Origin: Mesorhizobium sp. AR07
GTDB taxonomy: Bacteria; Pseudomonadota; Alphaproteobacteria; Rhizobiales; Rhizobiaceae
Assembly (NCBI RefSeq): GCF_024746815.1
Contig: NZ_CP080528.1
Span: forward strand, 310,001-374,000
Direction of reading: 5' to 3'
Length of the DNA stretch: 64,000 nucleotides
Translations under genes and position numbers: made by a program
Notes under the pieces: generated by a model
The model's database searches: none
Seen by the model: only the letters and a program-made list of their open reading frames with translations
What the model was told of the DNA's origin: nothing
Part shown: positions 1 through 10,300 of the stretch, in pieces
How the letters are laid out: each line of letters starts with the position of its first letter
How positions within the stretch are numbered: position 1 is the stretch's first letter

Positions 1-270
1 GATCATGTTGACTCGGGATGGGGCTGGGCACGACATGCACGCTGTCTGGCATTGCTGCGAGCGGGAGACTGCGAGGAGGCCGCAGCCGAGGCTGGCCGGC
101 TTCTGGTTCACGCGCTGAATGATGAGGAGCGATTCCGGATATTGCAGGTGCGGGTCAAGGCCTATTGGAAACTCGGCCTCAAATCGGAGGCGAGAGCATG
201 TCAGCGAATGGTCACAGTCCTGCTGACACAGGCGGCTGAGCCGGATGCGTCGCTCGGAAGGATAGCGTGA
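1..270 (+). CDS. T3SS-linked y4yS-like protein (3' part only)
   Basis: The reading frame is already open at base 1 and ends with TGA at 268-270, so only the last 89 residues are present. The visible part is helical and rich in Ala, Glu and Arg, with a layout like a tetratricopeptide (TPR) unit (residues LLRAGDCEEAAAEAGRLL followed by a second helix pair). The stop overlaps the GTG start of sctV. In rhizobial T3SS clusters a small TPR-like protein, y4yS, sits next to rhcV, and position is the main reason for this label. Its exact role is not known to me; a chaperone or pilotin-like role is possible. Family identity is inferred from position. Confidence 0.55.
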   Translation, partial: DHVDSGWGWARHARCLALLRAGDCEEAAAEAGRLLVHALNDEERFRILQVRVKAYWKLGLKSEARACQRMVTVLLTQAAEPDASLGRIA

Positions 271-2360
271 ATTTTCTCAACAAGGTCCTGGCAGTTGCTA
301 CTGGCCGAAACGACATTATTCTGGCGGGGCTACTAGTTGCGATCATCTTTATGATGATCATTCCACTGCCGGCGGTTCTGATGGATGTGCTGCAGGCTAT
401 CAATCTTGGGGTCTCCGCGCTGCTGCTGATGGTCGCGGTCTATATTAAGTCGCCCCTCGCGTTCGTCTCCTTCCCCTCGGTGCTTTTGCTGACAACGCTC
501 TTTCGGTTGTCCCTCGGCATCGCTGCGACACGCATGATCTTACTGCACGCAGACGCTGGTCAGATCATCAAGGCTTTCGGCGATTTCGTGGTGGCCGGGA
601 ATCTCGTGGTGGGCGCAGTTACTTTCTTGATCATCACCATCGTGCAGTTCGTAGTCGTCACGAAGGGGTCCGAGCGCGTGGCTGAAGTCGCCGCACGCTT
701 CTCGCTGGATGCGATGCCGGGCAAGCAGATGAGCATCGATGGCGACCTGCGTGCAGGCGCCATCAATATTCAGGAAGCCCGTCGGCGCCGCATCGCCATC
801 GAGCGCGAAAGCCAGTTGTATGCCGCCATGGACGGTGCCATGAAGTTCATCAAAGGTGACGCAATCGCAGGCTTGATAAGCATCGTCGTGAACATCATTG
901 GCGGCATAGCGGTTGGTGCTCTGCAAAAGGGCATGAGCCTGTACAAAGCGCTCGAGATTTACACCATCCTGACCATCGGCGACGGGCTCGTCGGTCAGAT
1001 CCCGGCTCTCTTCACCTCAATCACGGCAGGCTTTATCGTCACGAGGATAAGCGACAAGGATACGGGCTCAGATCTAGGCAGTGAGATTGGGGACGAGATC
1101 ACAGCCCAGCCACGTGCCCTGATCGCAGGATCCTTCATCCTACTTCTGTTCTCCTTGGTACCTGGCTTTCCTTTGGCAATTTTCGTGATATTGGCAGTAT
1201 TGGCTGGAGGCGGTGGCTGGTTGTTGCAGCGCAGGCGGTCGCTTTCAGCGCCGTCGAGTTCCTACTCTGTCGCAGGCATCAGGGCGCCCGTGTCGGCGTC
1301 GGACGGGCCGGCTGTACGGAGCGGCGAAGGCGGCAATGCAATCACGCTAACGGTTCCTCTGATGCTCGACATTAGTCGAGACGTTCAGACCATCTTCCGG
1401 CCAGACTGGCTGGACAAGGAGTTGGCCGCTGTGCGGCAGGCGCTTCTTCTCGATCTTGGCGTTCCCTTTCCAGGCATTAATCTGCGTGTCAGCGACAGCA
1501 ACAAGGATGGCGCTTACACGATCATGGTAAATGAAATTCCATGTGGTGAAGGATCATTACGGGCGCATCACCTCCTGGCTCGTGATATCCCCGAGAACCT
1601 TGAAATCGTGGGCATTCCGTATCTGCTCGATAAGCCATTCCTGCCTCAGATCGAGACCACTTGGGTGGAGATGGCACATCGCGAGTCGTTGCAAGCCGCC
1701 AGCATCCCATTTTTGGAACCGGTTCAGATCCTCAGCTACCACATTGGCCATGTCCTGCGTCGGCAAGCAGATGAGTTTGTCGGAATCCAGGAAACAAAAA
1801 ATCTGCTGAATCAGGTGGAAAGATCTTTTCCGGAACTCGTAAAAGAGGTGCTGCGGACCATTTCTCTGCAGACGATTTCTGAGATCTTGAAGCGACTGGT
1901 TTCCGAGGAGGTTTCGCTGCGCAACATGCGCACTATCCTCACCGCGCTGGTCGAATGGGGACAGAAGGAAAAAGACACAGTTCTGCTCACGGAGCATGTG
2001 CGCTGTGCATTGAAAAGGCAAATCTGTTTTCGGCATTCTGTCGGCAGGACCCTGTTGCCGGCCTACATACTTTCGCCGGAAGTGGAAGACACGGTGCGCA
2101 ATGCCATTCGGCAGACTTCCGCGGGCAGTTATCTCGCCCTCGACCCTCGCACCACACGGCAAATCGTCGATAAGGTGCGGGATGCGATAGGCAATGTCGG
2201 CCAGCAGCCGCACAAGCCTGTGCTGCTGACCTCTATCGATATCCGCCGATTCATGCGCAAGATTATTGAAGTCGATCTCTACGGGCTACCCGTGCTCTCC
2301 TATCAGGAACTTACGCCCGATATCTCCGTACAGCCGTTGGCAAGGATATCGCTGTCGTGA
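267..2360 (+). CDS. rhcV: T3SS export gate protein SctV (RhcV), FlhA family
   Basis: Inner-membrane export-gate component of the type III secretion system, homologous to flagellar FlhA. The N-terminal half (about residues 1-330) has roughly eight hydrophobic segments and a clear family signature near residue 90 (RLSLGIAATRMILL), followed by the conserved loop with GDLRAGAINIQEARRRR. The C-terminal half is the soluble cytoplasmic ring domain that receives chaperone-effector complexes. Length (697 residues) is normal for the family. The GTG start at 267 overlaps the preceding stop by 2 nt, and the stop overlaps the next start, so translation is probably coupled. No disruption seen. In rhizobia this operon is normally under TtsI control, but its promoter lies outside the window. 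Confidence 0.95.
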   Translation: MNFLNKVLAVATGRNDIILAGLLVAIIFMMIIPLPAVLMDVLQAINLGVSALLLMVAVYIKSPLAFVSFPSVLLLTTLFRLSLGIAATRMILLHADAGQIIKAFGDFVVAGNLVVGAVTFLIITIVQFVVVTKGSERVAEVAARFSLDAMPGKQMSIDGDLRAGAINIQEARRRRIAIERESQLYAAMDGAMKFIKGDAIAGLISIVVNIIGGIAVGALQKGMSLYKALEIYTILTIGDGLVGQIPALFTSITAGFIVTRISDKDTGSDLGSEIGDEITAQPRALIAGSFILLLFSLVPGFPLAIFVILAVLAGGGGWLLQRRRSLSAPSSSYSVAGIRAPVSASDGPAVRSGEGGNAITLTVPLMLDISRDVQTIFRPDWLDKELAAVRQALLLDLGVPFPGINLRVSDSNKDGAYTIMVNEIPCGEGSLRAHHLLARDIPENLEIVGIPYLLDKPFLPQIETTWVEMAHRESLQAASIPFLEPVQILSYHIGHVLRRQADEFVGIQETKNLLNQVERSFPELVKEVLRTISLQTISEILKRLVSEEVSLRNMRTILTALVEWGQKEKDTVLLTEHVRCALKRQICFRHSVGRTLLPAYILSPEVEDTVRNAIRQTSAGSYLALDPRTTRQIVDKVRDAIGNVGQQPHKPVLLTSIDIRRFMRKIIEVDLYGLPVLSYQELTPDISVQPLARISLS

Positions 2361-3730
2361 GAAATACCATGGAAGAAGTGACTCTGGCTGGCGATGATGC
2401 CAAGCTGACCCTGCGTGTGCTGGCCGGTCCCAACCGGGGTGCAGAGACCCCGCTCGAGGAAGGCGTCTGGCTAATCGGTGCCAGTGACACCGATGACCTC
2501 ACCTTCGCTGATCCGGAACTGGCTGCCACACATCTCCGCATTACTGTCGAGGCCGGACGCATCCACGTAGTTGCCCTGGCACCGGGTGTGCGCGTCGGGA
2601 CCAAAGACCTTCCAGTGGGCGACTGGACGGTGCTCAATGCGCTGACACCGGTTCAGGTCGGGCGGACGATTTTTGGGATTGGTCCGGCCGGGAGCAGCTT
2701 TCCCCAGGCGGACGCCATGGGAGGCCTGGTGCCGGGCACTTCCGCGCAACTTTCGGCCCCTCCCGAACTGGCGTCGGCCTCGATGGGCCGACAGATGCAT
2801 GTCATGGTAGGCGTGATACCGCGTCAATTACGGCTCGGGGCGGTAGTTTGCACTCTCCTGATTATGCCGGTCGTCGTGTTTTGGGCTGCCATAGGGCGAG
2901 TTCCCCCCTCCGCCTCGGAAGCCTCTCCGGCCAATGACCCGCTGATGATGGTGCGAGACATCATTCGCGACTTAAACATCGCTCACAACGTCAACATCAC
3001 CTCCGTTGATGACAAACTGGTCATTGAAGGAGACCTACGACCTGGAGACGATGCCAAGCTGAGAGCCGCCCTGAGCACGGCCGGCCTTGAGGCGGAAGTG
3101 TTATCCAAACGGCCGACCACTCTGTCGGATTCGCAGATCATCGATCTCGTAACGACGGTCATAAGCAGCTTCGGAATCGAGGGCAGCGTGCGGGTGATCG
3201 GCCCCGGAGAGATCACGATAACAGGATATGGACCTAGCGATGCGAAGGTCCAAGCGGCACTTCACCGCCTGCAGCAGGATATTCCAGGGCTAAGTGAAGT
3301 TGAAAACGCGATCGTGACACCCGACCGAGCTCGCGTTTTTCTAGAGACCGCGATAACGGACCAACTGCGTCGCTCCATTCACATCTTAACCAAGGCAGAC
3401 GGCGTGCTCGTTTCAGGGACTCTGACTCCGATTGCTTTTGAAGCGTGGCAGAAGGTCGCTTCTCGCTTTCAGGAGAAGTTCGCACCCTACATTCCGCTTG
3501 AGACGCAGTTCACGCCGGTCATATTGCCGGCGCCGAGAGGTGTATACCTCGGCCGAACGCCGTTCATCGTTGTTGAGAATGGAACGCGCCTGAAGGTCGG
3601 AGACAGTCTCGAGAGCTTGGGCCAGATCGTTGACATAGATCGAGGCGGAATTTTTGTGCGCATCGGCGCCGATGAGGTGCATGTTTCTTACCCGAGCAAG
3701 CCGAGATGGATAGTCGAGGAAAAAGGATGA
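2357..3730 (+). CDS. sctD: T3SS inner-membrane ring protein SctD (y4yQ type)
   Basis: Predicted inner-membrane ring component of the injectisome (SctD/YscD, y4yQ in NGR234). About residues 10-115 form a forkhead-associated-like cytoplasmic domain. One transmembrane segment lies near residues 155-178 (hydrophobic run in GAVVCTLLIMPVVVFWAAIG), and the periplasmic part has repeated ring-building modules (for example around SQIIDLVTTVISSFGIEGSV). At 457 residues it is typical. GTG at 2357 overlaps the sctV stop; ATG at 2369 is an alternative start. The stop overlaps the next gene by 4 nt (ATGA). The gene order y4yS-sctV-sctD fits rhizobial T3SS clusters. Confidence 0.85.
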   Translation: MRNTMEEVTLAGDDAKLTLRVLAGPNRGAETPLEEGVWLIGASDTDDLTFADPELAATHLRITVEAGRIHVVALAPGVRVGTKDLPVGDWTVLNALTPVQVGRTIFGIGPAGSSFPQADAMGGLVPGTSAQLSAPPELASASMGRQMHVMVGVIPRQLRLGAVVCTLLIMPVVVFWAAIGRVPPSASEASPANDPLMMVRDIIRDLNIAHNVNITSVDDKLVIEGDLRPGDDAKLRAALSTAGLEAEVLSKRPTTLSDSQIIDLVTTVISSFGIEGSVRVIGPGEITITGYGPSDAKVQAALHRLQQDIPGLSEVENAIVTPDRARVFLETAITDQLRRSIHILTKADGVLVSGTLTPIAFEAWQKVASRFQEKFAPYIPLETQFTPVILPAPRGVYLGRTPFIVVENGTRLKVGDSLESLGQIVDIDRGGIFVRIGADEVHVSYPSKPRWIVEEKG

Positions 3731-3981
3731 GCGACGTCATGGCCATGTTTGAATTGCAGAGGCAGTTGCTAAGGGATTTCGACGGTGCAAAAAGATCTGC
3801 CCTAGAGAGGGAATTCGATACCTGCCGGCAATCGTTGAAACGTGAAATGGATGTTGGCGTTTCGAGGCAGGAATTCGAGGTCTTGGCGGTCATGCTGGAC
3901 GCGATAGATGCGGCCACAGAGATCATCAACTCGATTTGGAGTGAGTATCGTGATAAGGAACTACCCTTAGGTTGGAGATAA
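3727..3981 (+). CDS. small helical T3SS protein, possible needle chaperone
   Basis: An 84-residue, highly charged and probably wholly helical protein. I chose the ATG at 3727 because it overlaps the sctD stop in an ATGA arrangement and has an AAAAGG ribosome site; an in-frame ATG at 3706 would overlap sctD further. It ends 2 nt before the needle-like gene. Many T3SSs have a small helical co-chaperone (SctE/SctG type) immediately before the needle subunit, so a needle chaperone role is likely by position. No sequence motif proves it, and it could also be another small T3SS accessory protein. Confidence 0.55.
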   Translation: MSDVMAMFELQRQLLRDFDGAKRSALEREFDTCRQSLKREMDVGVSRQEFEVLAVMLDAIDAATEIINSIWSEYRDKELPLGWR

Positions 3982-3983
3982 TT

Positions 3984-4226
3984 ATGTCGCGCATTTCTGG
4001 CCCTAACCTTAACGCCAGCAGCATCACTAGCAACATCGGCAGTGCCACTGTTTCAGCAGAAAGGAATTTTAGCAGCCTCATGACATCTATGGATCCGGAT
4101 ACCGCGTCAGATCTACTTAAAGTTCAATCCACCGGTCAGCAATGGACCCTGAGTCTAGCTTTGGAATCAAGCGTGATCGGGATGATTTACAACGCTCTGA
4201 AGGGAGTAGTGCAGAAAATCGGCTGA
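3984..4226 (+). CDS. probable T3SS needle subunit (SctF-like)
   Basis: An 80-residue protein with a Ser/Asn-rich N-terminus, a central polar helix (SDLLKVQSTGQQWTLSLALESS) and a C-terminal amphipathic helix ending LKGVVQKIG. This size, two-helix layout and C-terminal hydrophobic helix are what needle and inner-rod subunits (SctF/SctI) look like. ATG at 3984 was preferred to TTG at 3972 because it has GGAGA about 8 nt upstream and does not overlap the preceding gene. It follows the putative needle chaperone directly. The alternative is an inner-rod (SctI) protein. Confidence 0.6.
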   Translation: MSRISGPNLNASSITSNIGSATVSAERNFSSLMTSMDPDTASDLLKVQSTGQQWTLSLALESSVIGMIYNALKGVVQKIG

Positions 4227-4332
4227 ACATTCGGCTAGATCGGAGGTGCGGTGCCACGAAGTCGAACGTGCCCGCCATAACCGGGCAGCGCCTAACTCAA
4301 CCACGGGAAGAACCTAGCGAGGTTATCTAATC

Positions 4333-7300
4333 ATGAATCCCGTCAGCTTGAAGCAAAATGCATATTTCCCAGCGCCAGCTTATTCCGGAGAAGCGGGAGA
4401 GTCTTCTAGTGATGAAGGGATTTTGTCATCAGCCTTCCAGCCTCATTTGCCATCACCGTCACAGATATCGGCTATAGGGAGCACCCAATCCGTTCTCAAG
4501 GATTTGGAAGCGGAAGAGTTCATCAATCCCGCCAATATTGCCGGGCAAGGTACTGCCACCCAAATTTTGGCCCTTAAACAGGCGGTCGCAGCAAGAAATC
4601 TATTGCAGGCCGATGAAGCATCTTCCAGCCGCTTCGCACGCCACTCCGATGACACTCCAGGCGGCAGGTCCGCGCGCGCCCCCGTTGGGCAACTACGACT
4701 TTTAGCTTCCGCATTACGCGGAGCGGGCGTGGCGCGGCGCCGTTTTTCGTCGGTGCGGGACGGTGAAGTAAGCCAGGAAAAAAGCGCTTTGCGTTCTGAG
4801 GGTGAATCGTGGCGCAAGGATCGCGCCGCCGAAAGTTCTTACGCCGCAGTCTTGTCGCATGGGCAAACCACATCCGCCATGGAGGCCGGGTCAGCACGCA
4901 GTGACAATGTGAGCGCGCGCGATAGTTGCCCCACAAGCGCTCAGCGGTTTTATGAAGCGGAGCCGCACTCAGGCTCTTCGCGTGCCGAAAGCGGACGCTT
5001 GCGCCACGCGCAACGGTCCCGACACTCCAGCATAGGCGAGCTCCCACCGCGCGGGCAAACCGCCGATTTGCAAGCAGGATGGCACAGCAACGATGGGACT
5101 CCGCACCGCGTCTCGCGCGCAAAGGCGAACAATTTGTTCAGCAATGCTCTTGATGACATTCGGCGTGCTCGCGACTTCACCGAATTCTCCTTTGCGGTGG
5201 TGCGCCATACTGGCATGCTGCAGGGCCAGGAAGAGCACGCTGCATTCCTGCACAGAGCCGCTGTCGAATTCACAAGCCAATTTCTCCCGAACTGGGAGCA
5301 GGACATCCGCGCTGGAGAATCGTTTGGGTACGCCAGTGTGTGCAACGCTGTCAGCCGGGGGCCTGGTGGTCAGGCGGGCAGTCAGGCTTGCAGGGCGATG
5401 GCAGCCAAGGTGTCGAGGTCTGGTAGCGCCCTAAACGAGGTAGATGCCGGCGCGCTGTCGCTCTTTGCATTGTCGTTCAGTCGATATCCCCGACTGGCGG
5501 AATGCCGCGACGGCGCGATCAGGATCGCCGAATTCTGTCGCGATCACCGCGCTGTGCTTCGGCGGCTCGATTCTCGGAGCCTCTCGCAGTTGGTGAATGG
5601 TTTGAGCAAATGGCCGGACCGGCCGGAGTGTGGTGACGGCACTGTCGCGGCTGCCAGCGAGGTTCTTCGCCGTGCCAACACGCACGGGCTGTCCGACTTT
5701 AATCCGCAGAACCTAGTCAACCTGGTGAATGGTTTCAGCAAGTGGCCGCAACAGCCAGAGTGTGGGCGAGCCATCGGCGCCATCGGCCCCGAGGTCGCGT
5801 ACCTCGCAGGTCGAGCCAATCGACTTTCCGATTTTATCCCCCAGGGACTGGCGATCTTGGTGAACGGCTTCAGCAAGTGGCCGCGCGAAGAGAGCTCTCG
5901 CCTGGCTACAGTCGCGATCGCGGAAGAAATCATCGCCCGTATCAGTCAATTCGCTGCATTTGATAATCAAAACCTTGTGAATTTGGTGAATGGGCTCAGC
6001 AAGTGGCCGGACCAGCAGAAGACGCGCGAGGCGACGGTCGCGATTGCCGGCGAGATAGCCGGGCGGCGCACCCGGCTTTCTCGTTTTGCTCCGCAAGAGC
6101 TGGCAAACTTGGTGAACGGTTTCGCCAAGTGGCCGGAAGAGCTAAACATGCGCCAAGCCATAGGCGCCATCGCTGTGGAGATCGCTGCCCGCGCCGGCAA
6201 CCTCTATGGATTTACTGAACAGCATTTGGCGAACGTCGTGAACGGTCTCAGCAAGTGGTCGGAACAGGAGAAGACGCTCGAAGCAATAATCGCGGTCGCC
6301 GATGAGGTGCTTTGCCGGGTTGCCCAGGTCTCCATTTTTAACCCTCAACAGCTGACGAACTTCGTGAACGGCTTCAGCAAGTGGCCGCAGCAGGAACGAA
6401 TGCGAAAAGCAACGGTCGCGCTTGCCGGTCATATCCTTCGCCGGCCCAGCCAATTCCGTGAATTTACTCAGCTCGATGTGCCGATGCTGGTGAATGGTTT
6501 CAGCAAGTGGCCGGACGAGGAAAAGACGCGCGAGGCGACGATCGCGATCGCCGGTGAAATCCTTGGCCGTACAAACTGGCTCTGCGAGTTTAGGCCGCAG
6601 GACCTTACGATCCTGGTGAACGGTTTCAGTAAATGGCCTGAAGCCGCCCATTGTCGCGACGCCACAGCTATGATCGCTGATGAGGTCTGCGGCCCGGCCC
6701 GCCAGATATTCACTTTTGATCCTCAGCAATTGGCGAACCTGGTAAACGGCTTCAGCAAATGGCCAGACCAGACAGCGTGTCGCAATGCCACTGTCGCAGC
6801 CGCCGGTGAGGTTGCTCGCCGCGCCGAGCGTGGCGAGCAATTGTCTGCGTTTGCTCCACAGGGGCTGGCCAATCTGGTGAACGGTCTCAGCAAGTTCCCG
6901 CAAGAGGAGAGCGCAAGCCAGGCCACAGCGGCAATCGGCGCCGAAGTGTGCCGCCGCGCCGACCGTCCAACTGTGGGGCTCTCCGATTTCATCCCTCAGC
7001 ACCTGGCGAACTTGGTGCACGGCTTCGCCAAGTGGCCCCAACAGGAACACAATCGCCAAGCCACGGTCGCGATAGGCGGCGAGATCCTGCGCCGCGCCGA
7101 TCGCCCAGATGTCCGGCTGTCCGATTTCGTCTCGCACGACATGGCGAACCTTGTGAACGGCTTCGCCAAGTGGCCGAAGGAGCCAGCATGCTATCAGGCT
7201 CTCGTGGAGATCGCACGTGGTCTTGGCACCGCAGGCCGTCGCTTCGGCGCTTTCATCACGCCTGCGCTCGCCAGCATCGCCAATAGCTTGGGTCGAGTTG

Positions 7301-10300
7301 CCATGTGGGGAGACGAAGCCGGCCAGGTCGCCGAGCCCGCCCTGCTGAAGGACCGGCTGCATCAGCTCGCCCATTACCTCCACTATGCCGAGGACCGGCT
7401 GCAGCAGGCCGATGCCCTGGCAATCGCGAACATATTGAAGGCCTTGGGCAAGTCGCGGTTGTTTGACGATCTCGGCTTGCTGGCCCAGCCGGGGATGAAC
7501 AGGCTCAGGGAGTTACATGCCGCTCCCGACTTCGGGCTGGAGAACAACCTCGAGACCATTGGCAATCTGTGCGCTGCCCTGCTGCCGCTGGCGCGCAGCC
7601 GGAAGCCGCAGTTGCGCTGGCACCGCAGGCAGGCGCTGAACCTGCTCAACGACATCCAGCCGGCGGTGGAACGCAAGATCGAGGCGCATCTCAAGGCAGG
7701 CGAGGCCGAGCGGACCACCGGAGCCAATGCAAGCCGCTGCCCGGCCCTGTCGATCTACCAGGTGCTTAAGACCCGGGCGGTCCTGGAGAAGCTCTACCGG
7801 CGGCCAAATGTCGAGGGCGACAGGCTCGATTTGAGGCGCAGGCAGGAAGAGCTGCACTACAAGACCAAAGAGATCCTGGACGCCGCCCGCGACCTCATTG
7901 AAGGCGACCTTTCCAATATGAGCTGGAACGTGATCGCCGAAATCGAGGCGGAGGGGCCGCTGGATGCGCTGGACACCTTCATGGCGCAGAATGCGTCGAC
8001 CGTCCAGGCCCAGAACGACGCTTCGGTGTTCGATGTCCATCAGGTCCTGCGCGCCATGGACCACGAGCCGCGCCCGCCGCACGGGGAGGCGGGACTGATG
8101 CGGCTGCCGGTGGTCGACATGCGGGGGCGGCCGCTGGCCACGGAGCCTGAGCTGCGCTATTCCATCTTCCACCGCCTGACCTCGGGGGCGGTGAAGGTGG
8201 TGGCGGTGCAGTTGCTGGGAAAGCCGAGCGCCTTCATGCTGACGCGCACCCTCAGCGTCGATGGCGTGCCTTATCGCATGGACCTGTTCGGCGGCAGCAA
8301 GTTGAAGGCGCCGCAAAAGGGCCTGGCCCAGATTGCCGCTCGCCTGCCAGACGCGGCCGACGGCGAGGCGTCCGGTGGCAAGCTGCTGGCCATTCCATAC
8401 GCCGACACGGCTCCGGGGACGGCGTTCGAGCAGCTGGCGCGTGCCTGGGCGCCGTTCAAGGAAGCCTATTACTACACGCAGCGCCGCGGATTTGCCGCGC
8501 CGCCGGCCATTCAGGGTCTTGGACCGCACGACTATGCGCTGGAAGGAGCCTTCAGGCTGTCGCTGCTGCCCGACCGCCCTGCCGGGGCGGCGCATGCGTT
8601 CCGGCTCACCGGGCCACATGGCCCGATCGCCTTGCGGCCGCATGACGGCTGCGGCTTCATCAAGGCCTCGCTGGCCGAGCGCATGCCGGCCATTGCCCGC
8701 GCCGCTCGGCAGGACGGTCCCGACCGGGTGCGTGCCTTTGCCGAGGGCAGGAGAGCGTCCGTTCCCGCCACGGCGCTGCAACATTATCCACGCAGCGAGC
8801 CGGTGGCGCAGGAGACGCGGGAGAAGGCTTTGGCCTGGCTCGACAGCCGTGAGCAGCCAAGGCTCACGGCCGAGGAGCTGTTTCGAACCGTCACCTGCGG
8901 ACACCTCGACGGTCCGGGCGCCGTCGCCGTGCCGTCCAGTGACGCGTGCCTGCATGTGCCGAGGCTCAAGAGCGAGACCTTGACGAGCGGCGGGGGCGTG
9001 CTTGTCGGCCGCTCGCCCTATGACAAGCCGAACCTGCGCCCGTTCGCCGCCGGGCAGCTCAGGTCGGCGCTCGACGGCGATTCGACCGCGGCGTTCCTGG
9101 ATCAATGCGTGGCCATCCAATACAGCTTCAATGTCGCGCATAAGTCGGGGGCGGAGCTGGCCGGTGACGATCCGACCTTCTTTGCCAAGGGCATTCTGAT
9201 CGTGGTGCCCGACCAGATGTGGCCGGCCGACTTCGCCGAGCGAGGCCTGGCGATGTCTGCCGAGGACGTCAAGTGCCATTCGCGCTGGACGCAGGGCAAG
9301 GACCGGGTCAAGGCCGACACCGTGCTCGAATGCGTCGGCATCCTGCAGGCCACCGAGGTGTTTGCGCCCGGCTCGCTGGTTGCGGTGCCGACCGCCGAGC
9401 AGAAGAAGCTTGACGGCGATTTTGACGGCGATACCGTCGTCATCGTCGGCGACCGGCCTAGGCTTTACGACCATGTGCGACGGTTCGATGAGCAGGCGCA
9501 GGCGCGCGGCGTTCCCTCGCTGAAGTCGCCAAAGTCGCATACGCCGGCCATTGAGGACGGCAGCTACCAGTTCAGCCGATCCAGGCAGATCCTGGCGGCC
9601 ACACAGGAGGTGCTGGAGACCTACAGCTGCCTGCAGCGCAACGTCCTGGCGCAGCCGCTCGAGGCGCAACGCTGGTTTGCCGAGCGTGCCGTCTTCGGCA
9701 CCTACGAGGGCGTTGACCATCGCCTCAGGACCGACATCCGTGCCCTGTTGAACGCGGAACAGCCGGATGGCCAGGCTCTCCAGGACCTCATCGAAAGGAC
9801 AAGGCAGGACAGGGGGGCCGCCAGACATCCGGTGGCCCGCGAACTGGCCGAGTTGCTCATTGCTGAGCTCCAGGCTTGGGCGCGGCAGCCCGATGGGCAG
9901 CTGCCGCAAGCAGCCGCGGCCCTCAACGGCGCAACCGCTGGCGTCAGCGCCGCCACCGGCGCGATCTTCCCCGAACTGGGCGAGGCCTATCCGGCAACGT
10001 CCGAGCCCAGAGAGCGCGTCCAGTTCCTGCTCGACCACTATCCGGCGCGCATCGATCCGCGCCCCGACGGCTATAACCCGGACGATCTGCATGAAAGCGC
10101 CATCAATCTGTTGAGCGTCGGCATCAAGGTCGGGACGGACGCCTACAAGTCCGATACCGGTGCCCGCCTGTTCATGCAAAAAAGCCCTGGCCTGCAGCGG
10201 CTCCTGCACCAGATCCCGGGCTTGAAGTCGGTGCCCTATGTCAAGTCGATGGCGGCGACGCTGCACCAAGGCAGGTTCGACGTCGATGCCAGCCTGGAGG

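Noticed and set aside
5455..7200. Repeat array considered as CRISPR
   Set aside because: Units are about 129 bp, in frame and translated as SKWP repeats; there are no short identical repeats with unique spacers.
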